From: an uncultured Lachnospiraceae bacterium
GTDB taxonomy: Bacteria; Bacillota; Clostridia; Lachnospirales; Lachnospiraceae
Direction of reading: 5' to 3'
NCBI GenBank assembly: GCA_905209075.1
Contig: CAJLRL010000010.1
Location: 22,332 to 86,331, forward strand
Length of the DNA: 64,000 nt
Shown: piece after piece, positions 58,740 to 64,000 of the stretch
Position numbering within the stretch: position 1 is the first letter of the stretch
Layout of the letters: the number at the start of each line of letters is the position of its first letter
The notes under the pieces: generated by a model
Told to the model about the DNA's origin: nothing
The model's database searches: none
The model's input: the letters and a program-made list of their open reading frames with translations, nothing else
Program-made: the position numbers and the translations under genes

Positions 58740-58779
58740 TCTAAATATGTATTTAGAAATGAAAGAGGAGACTGATGAT

Positions 58780-58938
58780 ATGAAACGTAGTGTGAAGATG
58801 TTATTTGGGTTAGCTTTGGGTCTTACAATTGGCTCAATGTGTTCGATAGAATTGGGGATAATGGCATTGCCATTATGTGGATGTGTTGGGATGGCAATCG
58901 GATTGATTTTGGGCACTAATAATAAGGAAGATAAATAA
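58780..58938 (+). CDS. Small membrane protein, candidate immunity protein
   Basis: The protein has 52 residues with two hydrophobic helices (MLFGLALGLTIGSMC and LGIMALPLCGCVGMAIGLIL) and a charged end NNKEDK. I chose ATG 58780, which has AGAGGAG nine bases upstream. A longer frame from TTG 58690 would run through the hairpin. Its place after peptides 5 and 6 suggests immunity. Confidence 0.65.
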   Translation: MKRSVKMLFGLALGLTIGSMCSIELGIMALPLCGCVGMAIGLILGTNNKEDK

Positions 58939-58952
58939 TAGTGAGGACATAT

Positions 58953-59084
58953 ATGAATTACGTATGTGTAAAACAACACGACATCACCGACTGTGGTGCA
59001 GCCTGTCTTGCTACCATTCGTAAACAGAATGGTTTTAGGAATATTAATACCGGCATTTCTATTAAAAACTGGAAAGAGATTTGA
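58953..59084 (+). pseudogene. 5' fragment of a second, diverged C39-peptidase exporter gene (copy B)
   Basis: The frame starts MNYVCVKQHDITDCGAACLA, then TIRKQNGF, which is a peptidase C39 N-terminus related to but distinct from the gene three bases downstream. After 27 codons it turns into unrelated sequence and stops. Confidence 0.88.
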
Positions 59085-59087
59085 AAG

Positions 59088-61298
59088 ATGAAATATTACT
59101 GTATAAAACAACATGATATAACCGACTGTGGAGCGGCATGTCTTGCAACAATCTGCAGACAGAATGGATATAAAATAGGGATAAGTAAAATCCGTGAAGT
59201 TGCAGGAACAGATAAGCAGGGAACAAATGCATACGGTGTTATAAAAGCTGCCGAGCAGCTTGGATTTAGCGCCAAAGGAGTAAAGGGAGATAAAGAAGCA
59301 TTTTTCTCGGAGTTTCCATTACCATGTATAGCACATGTTATCGTAGATGGAGCATTACTGCATTATGTTGTTATTCATAAAATAACGAAAAAGACGGTAG
59401 TCATTGCAGATCCGGGAGAAGGTATTGTAAAACTTACCCCGGAGGAGTTTTTTGGAGAAGTGCATGATGAGGGAAAACCTCCAAAATATCAGTGGAGCGG
59501 TATCCTTATCCTTCTTGTTAAGAATGAGACATTTGAGAAAAAGGATGAGACAAAAGGAATTTTCTCCAGATTTTTTCATCTGCTCATGCCACAGAAGAAA
59601 CTTATATTTCAGATTTTTTTAGCATCTCTTATATATACCGTGCTTGGAATATTGGCAGCATTCTATTTTCAGATATTAATAGACAGTGTTCTTCCGGATG
59701 GATTAAAGAAAACGCTCATGACTTTATCAATAGGAGTGATACTGCTTAATCTTTTCAGGGTAATTCTTAATGCATTCAGATCACATTTACTTTTGTATCT
59801 TAGTCAGAAACTGGATATTGCATTATTATTGGGATATTACAGGCATGTAATGGAACTTCCGATGAACTTTTTCGGAACAAGGAAGGTCGGAGAGATAATT
59901 TCACGATTTAATGATGCAGGAAAGGTAAGGGATGCCATATCGGGAGCAACACTTACCATAATGATAGATACACTTATGGCTGTTGCCGGAGCAATTATTT
60001 TATACATACAGAATTCAAAATTATTTTTTATCACGATCATAATGATCGTACTGTACGCAGTAATTGTACTTGGATTTAATAAATGGTATGAAAAACTTAA
60101 TCGAAAAGAAATGGAAGATAATGCCCAGCTTACGTCTTATATGGTCGAGTCTCTTAATGGAATACAGACTGTAAAGGCTTATAATGCGGAGAGAAAGGTA
60201 AACAGGGAAACCGAAGTAAAATTTGTAAAACTGTTAAGAAGTGTATTCAATCTCACATGGGCTAACAATATACAAGTGTCACTGAAAACTTTCGTAGAAC
60301 TCATAGGTGGTGTAGTCATCTTGTGGGCAGGCGGTGTCAGTGTTATAAACGGAGACATGACAATAGGTGCACTTATCACATTTAATTCACTGCTGGCATA
60401 TTTCCTTGATCCTGTAAAAAATCTGGTGGATCTGCAGCCACAGATGCAGACTGCAGTCGTAGCGGCAGACAGACTGGGTGAAATACTCGATCTTGAAGCT
60501 GAAAAGCAGGAAAATGAACAAAGAAAAATGGCACCCGAAAGTCTTGCCGGGGATATAAAATTCGAACATGTGAATTTCAGATACGGAACAAGGCAAAGGG
60601 TGCTTGAGGATATAGATTTCACAATAAAAAAAGGCGAAAAGATAGCTTTTGTTGGAGAGAGTGGTTCAGGAAAAACAACATTATCGAAACTGCTTTTGCA
60701 CTTATATCAGGCAGAGTCAGGTAATATTCTGATAAATGATAATAATATAGAAGATATACAGATAGAGACACTTAGAGACAAAATCGCATATATACCACAG
60801 GAAACATTTTTGTTTAGTGGTTCAATATTTGAAAATCTTACACTGGGACTGGATGATGCAACGATGGATGACATCATCGAGGCATCAAAAAAGGCGCAGG
60901 CACATGAATTTATTAATAAACTGCCACTCAGATATGAGACAAGACTGGAGGAAAACGGAGCAAACCTGTCAGGCGGTCAAAGGCAAAGGCTGGCTATAGC
61001 AAGAGCCATGCTTAAAAAACCGGATATATTGATATTGGATGAGGCTACGAGTAATCTTGATGCAATAACTGAAAGAGCACTTGACAAGACAATAAGTGAA
61101 TTTTCAAAAGATGTTACAACTATCTTTATAGCACACAGACTCAGCACTATAAAAAATTGCGATAAGATATATGTGCTGGAAGATGGAAAGATTATAGAAA
61201 GTGGCAATCATACAGAGCTGGTAGCAAAGGGCGGCAAATATGCACAGCTTGTAAAACAGCAGTCGCTTGATACTGTGGATGTTAAAGCAACCGCATAA
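59088..61298 (+). CDS. Peptidase-containing ABC exporter (C39) for double-glycine peptides
   Basis: The 736-residue protein removes the GG leaders and exports the cores. The N-terminal C39 peptidase (about 1-135) has the triad Cys14, His92 and Asp108 with Gln8. Five or six membrane helices follow (about 165-440), then the ABC domain with Walker A GESGSGKT, signature LSGGQRQR and Walker B ILILDEATSNLD. Its GG specificity fits the seven leaders in this locus. The stop of fragment copy B lies three bases before its ATG, and it overlaps the HlyD frame. Confidence 0.97.
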   Translation: MKYYCIKQHDITDCGAACLATICRQNGYKIGISKIREVAGTDKQGTNAYGVIKAAEQLGFSAKGVKGDKEAFFSEFPLPCIAHVIVDGALLHYVVIHKITKKTVVIADPGEGIVKLTPEEFFGEVHDEGKPPKYQWSGILILLVKNETFEKKDETKGIFSRFFHLLMPQKKLIFQIFLASLIYTVLGILAAFYFQILIDSVLPDGLKKTLMTLSIGVILLNLFRVILNAFRSHLLLYLSQKLDIALLLGYYRHVMELPMNFFGTRKVGEIISRFNDAGKVRDAISGATLTIMIDTLMAVAGAIILYIQNSKLFFITIIMIVLYAVIVLGFNKWYEKLNRKEMEDNAQLTSYMVESLNGIQTVKAYNAERKVNRETEVKFVKLLRSVFNLTWANNIQVSLKTFVELIGGVVILWAGGVSVINGDMTIGALITFNSLLAYFLDPVKNLVDLQPQMQTAVVAADRLGEILDLEAEKQENEQRKMAPESLAGDIKFEHVNFRYGTRQRVLEDIDFTIKKGEKIAFVGESGSGKTTLSKLLLHLYQAESGNILINDNNIEDIQIETLRDKIAYIPQETFLFSGSIFENLTLGLDDATMDDIIEASKKAQAHEFINKLPLRYETRLEENGANLSGGQRQRLAIARAMLKKPDILILDEATSNLDAITERALDKTISEFSKDVTTIFIAHRLSTIKNCDKIYVLEDGKIIESGNHTELVAKGGKYAQLVKQQSLDTVDVKATA

Positions 61299-61323
61299 CT
61301 TCGATTATGAAAAGAGGAAAATT

Positions 61324-62796
61324 ATGAAACCTATAATTGTGGATTTAAAAGATATAAGCGACAGTACAGAAGTATATGATTCAAAACCAAATAAATTTAT
61401 TTCATATACTATATATATTATATGTGCGATTCTGATAATCGCACTGTTATGGATGTATTTTTTCAGGATGGATATAGTTGTAAAAGCTGATAGTGTCTTT
61501 AGAGGTGACGATGACAGCACGGCAGTAAGCTGTGCAGTTACAGGCAAGATAACTAAAATGTCGGTAAAGGACGGACAGTATGTGAATGAGGGAGACGAAC
61601 TGTATGAGGTAGATATTGAAAATCTTGGAAGTACTATCGAAGATTATAAGGATAAACTGGATAGCGTGCAGCAGCGTCTTGACATGCTAAATGCATATCA
61701 GAAAAGCCTTGATGGTGATAGTTCTGAGTTCGATGCATTGTCTGATAATGAATATTATTCAGAATTTAGAGACAGAAAAGAACTGCTAAATACCTCTATT
61801 GATGCCGAAAAGGAAAAAAATAATACAGGAGAGGTATATGATGAAAATATTACAGATATAAATGATTCTATTGATAAGTACAATGAAAAAATTGATAAAC
61901 TTAATGATGTAAAGCAATGTATCATATCTAGAAACAATACATTTGATGAAAGTGATACATATTATTATTCAATGGTAAACAGTTATATTTCATCATATGA
62001 CTATACAGCGCTTCAATATGACAATAAAAAAGATGAAACTACAATGGATTCCTCCCAACTGGCAGAGATAGATACAGAAAAAGATCAGGCATTGTCAAAT
62101 ATTGAGTCTAATGAGATTTCTACAATAGAACAGCAGATAGAAACTGCAAATGAACAGATAGAAAATTTTAAGTCAAATCTGTCTTCTGTGGAATTGCAGA
62201 AAAAACAGTCAGAAAAGTCGAATGATAATGATGAGACTGATATAAAGATCCTTACAGAAAAGGGAAATGTATCAACGGAGATCCTTACTTATGAAGATAA
62301 GAAGCAGGAGTATGAGGCATACCTTAAAGATTATGATATTAAAAATAGTAATTGTAGTATAAAAGCGGGGACATCAGGATATTTTTACACAAGTCAGGAG
62401 ATAGCAAATGGAACATATATACAGGAAGGCGATACTATAGGGCAGATATATCCAAAGGAGCAGTCCGGTTATTATGCACAGGTGTATGTGCAAAATTCCG
62501 ACATAGCAAAAATAAAACCTGATCAGGAAGTAAAATTTGAGATGGCTTCATATCCGTCAAGTGAATATGGATATTTTACAGGAACAGTAAAAGAAATTGC
62601 AAAAGATGTGACTGTAGACCAGAATACCGGGAACGCATATTACGTTGTAAAAGTAGAATGTAAAAATATGGAGATAAAAAATAAGGATGGAGAAAAAGGA
62701 AATCTGAAAAGTGGAATGGCTGCACAGGCAAAAATTGTTGTGGATGATGACAGTGTGCTGCATTTCGTCCTGAGTAAGATAAAGCTAGTAGATTAG
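61324..62796 (+). CDS. HlyD-family accessory (membrane fusion) protein of the exporter
   Basis: The protein has 490 residues. One N-terminal membrane helix (about 25-47) precedes a biotinyl-lipoyl-like segment (VTGKITKMSVKDGQYVNEGD), a long Glu/Asp/Lys coiled coil (about 100-330) and a C-terminal beta domain (SGYFYTSQEIANG and onward). This is the BlpB/ComB/MesE type that works with C39 exporters. ATG 61324 has AGAGGAAA upstream. Confidence 0.93.
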   Translation: MKPIIVDLKDISDSTEVYDSKPNKFISYTIYIICAILIIALLWMYFFRMDIVVKADSVFRGDDDSTAVSCAVTGKITKMSVKDGQYVNEGDELYEVDIENLGSTIEDYKDKLDSVQQRLDMLNAYQKSLDGDSSEFDALSDNEYYSEFRDRKELLNTSIDAEKEKNNTGEVYDENITDINDSIDKYNEKIDKLNDVKQCIISRNNTFDESDTYYYSMVNSYISSYDYTALQYDNKKDETTMDSSQLAEIDTEKDQALSNIESNEISTIEQQIETANEQIENFKSNLSSVELQKKQSEKSNDNDETDIKILTEKGNVSTEILTYEDKKQEYEAYLKDYDIKNSNCSIKAGTSGYFYTSQEIANGTYIQEGDTIGQIYPKEQSGYYAQVYVQNSDIAKIKPDQEVKFEMASYPSSEYGYFTGTVKEIAKDVTVDQNTGNAYYVVKVECKNMEIKNKDGEKGNLKSGMAAQAKIVVDDDSVLHFVLSKIKLVD

Positions 62797-62869
62797 TAAA
62801 ATAAATAAGGTATATTCCGGGATTACCGGTTTATATAAATAAATCCTATGAGCGCGCGTAGGAATAGTT

Positions 62870-62983
62870 ATGGTTTCTTGGGCACCAGTTGCTGCATTTA
62901 TTCCTGGAGTAGGTTGGGCAGCTGCTGGATCCTTAGCACTTACTGGAGCAGGTCTTATTGGTAAAGGAACAGGATGTTATTGA
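62870..62983 (+). CDS. Bacteriocin core-like peptide lacking a leader
   Basis: The 37-residue product MVSWAPVAAFIPGVGWAAAG continues to LTGAGLIGKGTGCY. It looks like the mature part of a class IIb, GxxxG-type bacteriocin. No double-glycine leader precedes it; the frame is closed 15 bases before AGGAA. Either it is a leaderless peptide, or the 5' end has been lost by recombination. It is placed right before peptide 7. Confidence 0.6.
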   Translation: MVSWAPVAAFIPGVGWAAAGSLALTGAGLIGKGTGCY

Positions 62984-62997
62984 GAAAGGAAAGATGC

Positions 62998-63162
62998 ATG
63001 GAAAACTTTATTGAATTAAATTATTCAGAATTAGAGTTAATTGATGGTGGTAAGAAGACATTAAGTGACTATATGTTATTAGGTGGAGCTTTGTGTTGTA
63101 TACCTTTACATCCATTTATAGGAGGAGCATTTACTGTTGCAGTATTTCTTTGCACAGATTAA
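62998..63162 (+). CDS. Double-glycine-leader peptide 7
   Basis: The 54-residue precursor has the leader MENFIELNYSELELIDGG. The 36-residue core begins KKTLSDYMLLGGALCCIPLH and ends AVFLCTD, with three Cys residues and two GG pairs. AAAGGAAAG precedes ATG 62998, so the longer frame from 62974 is not needed. Confidence 0.87.
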   Translation: MENFIELNYSELELIDGGKKTLSDYMLLGGALCCIPLHPFIGGAFTVAVFLCTD

Positions 63163-63199
63163 TTACAAGTGTGTTTAATTTATAGTTGTTTCAATTAAT

Positions 63200-63229
63200 G
63201 GGTTATAGTATTTAATAAATCTATAACCC
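63200..63229 (+). other. Perfect hairpin between peptide 7 and the last membrane protein
   Basis: GGGTTATAG (63200-63208) pairs with CTATAACCC (63221-63229). No T run follows. Confidence 0.65.
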
Positions 63230-63247
63230 AACTTATAGGGAGAATTA

Positions 63248-63904
63248 ATGGATATTTTTACATATTTCAAAAGATCAAATATCAAGAATGGTGCTACAAA
63301 GATATATCCAAGATGGCTTGGTTTAGTTGTATTTTTACTTGAATTCTTAGCAGTTTTTATTGTTTACTATTTCAGAAAAATTCAAAAAAGTGATGTCTTC
63401 GCTATGGTAGGACTTGTTCTTATTTATATAATAGGTATTTGTGAATTTTATATAAGATATAAAATAAAGATGAAGTATTTTTCCAAAGGATTTGAAATGG
63501 GAAAAAATACTGAAATTTATTTAAATAAAGTTAAGATGCTTTTTCCTACCAGCATATTAGTAACTATAGGATGTTGTATAAATATATTTTATGGGTTGGT
63601 TATTGCTCAAAGATATACGTTATATGATGTATATTGGATATGGATGGTTCCAATTGTGGTGTTATTAGTGTTAGAACCTTTTTTAGATATAACAACAGGA
63701 TTCAATGATGAATTTGTATTATCAGATAGACAAATAATAAATTTAAGTTATATTCAAGAGGTTCGTGTATCAAAGGAAAGGGCAACGACAAAAGGAACGG
63801 TATATGAAGTTGAATTCTGGAAAAACGGTGAAAAAATAGGGACAGATCGCTATTTTGACGAAGATTTTTTTAGAATAAAAAAGTACTTATTGAATAAGTG
63901 TTAA
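63248..63904 (+). CDS. Membrane protein of unknown function, candidate immunity protein
   Basis: The protein has 218 residues. Four hydrophobic helices (LGLVVFLLEFLAVFIVYYF, VFAMVGLVLIYIIGI, LVTIGCCINIFYGLVIAQ, IWMVPIVVLLVLEPFL) are followed by a soluble beta-rich end (about 160-218) that resembles a short PH-like or YcxB-like tail, though this is uncertain. It is AT-rich and follows peptide 7. TAGGGAG precedes the ATG. Confidence 0.75.
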   Translation: MDIFTYFKRSNIKNGATKIYPRWLGLVVFLLEFLAVFIVYYFRKIQKSDVFAMVGLVLIYIIGICEFYIRYKIKMKYFSKGFEMGKNTEIYLNKVKMLFPTSILVTIGCCINIFYGLVIAQRYTLYDVYWIWMVPIVVLLVLEPFLDITTGFNDEFVLSDRQIINLSYIQEVRVSKERATTKGTVYEVEFWKNGEKIGTDRYFDEDFFRIKKYLLNKC

Positions 63905-64000
63905 TTTTGATAATAAATATATTGATTACGTATTTATCAAGATTTCTGCTTTAATTATTTTATTATAGCATTTAGGTATAAATGGATAATAAAGCAGGAG
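63905..64000 (+). other. Window edge: hairpin and the start of another gene's leader
   Basis: TTGATA-A-TAAATA and TATTTA-TCAA (63906-63941) can pair. The last bases, GCAGGAG, look like the ribosome binding site of a gene beginning just beyond the window. Confidence 0.4.

Noticed and set aside
58690..58779. N-terminal extension of the small membrane protein from TTG 58690
   Set aside because: It runs through a long hairpin and lacks a ribosome binding site, while ATG 58780 has one.

Overview
The window comes from a low-GC, Gram-positive anaerobe. The gene order rpsR / gdpP-rplI-dnaB / atpZIBEFHAGDC, a flagellin gene, a two-[4Fe-4S] ferredoxin, extracytoplasmic-type peptide ABC genes and a GH51 arabinofuranosidase fit a motile, plant-polysaccharide-using member of the Lachnospiraceae. 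Lachnospira/[Eubacterium] eligens or a close relative is my guess, not something the sequence proves. Start sites are mostly marked by AAGGAGG-like ribosome binding sites, and several genes use TTG or GTG.

Layout. 1-3360: rpsR with terminator, a small Xre regulator, csrA, and a flagellin gene whose 5' leader carries two CsrA-type GGA sites. 3364-9403: an AT-rich accessory island inserted directly behind the flagellin terminator. It holds a metallophosphoesterase plus a 98-aa partner, mosaic remnants of a permease and of flagellin genes, an ATPase/PD-(D/E)XK nuclease pair, and an Rpn-type nuclease broken by one stop codon. 9442-17758: a coiled-coil protein, an AEC permease, NfeD/SPFH membrane-scaffold genes, gdpP-rplI-dnaB and a MerR regulator. 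17842-20902: ferredoxin (with an iron-box-like palindrome), Sua5, a phosphatase homologue lacking its nucleophile, upp and dCMP deaminase. 20982-28139: a full F-type ATP synthase operon whose c subunit carries the sodium-binding signature, started by an apparently leaderless atpZ message.

28388-36948: a Lys/Glu-rich membrane protein, GH51 arabinofuranosidase, asparagine synthetase, an NhaC-like antiporter and a large HTH/repeat regulator. 37463-45568: three MFS exporters (with a duplicated gene 3' end), a candidate type I toxin peptide, a LytTR regulator with a LiaF-like gene split by a frameshift in a slippery A tract, a DUF5684-like protein with 57-bp tandem repeats, and a T-box-controlled BASS transporter. 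45674-50667: a peptide-type ABC importer with a fused double ATPase. 50741-52438: an AAA-ATPase-like/PD-(D/E)XK protein.

52441-63904: a bacteriocin/quorum-sensing locus. It contains a 46-aa secreted-peptide candidate, an AgrA-like response regulator, a degenerate second copy, an AgrC-like kinase on the opposite strand, seven double-glycine-leader peptides plus one leaderless core, a CPBP protease and small membrane proteins as likely immunity functions, and a C39-peptidase ABC exporter with its HlyD partner. Two LytTR-type direct repeats 21 bp apart sit in front of the first peptide cassette. Two broken copies of the exporter 5' end lie among the cassettes, which suggests that cassettes are gained by recombination at that sequence.

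A recurring theme is that inserted genes end with their stop codon touching a partial 3' or 5' copy of a neighbouring gene (flagellin, AEC permease, MFS, C39 exporter). The best candidates for undescribed biology are the two island modules (3364-5566 and 6108-8019) and the cassette architecture of the bacteriocin locus.
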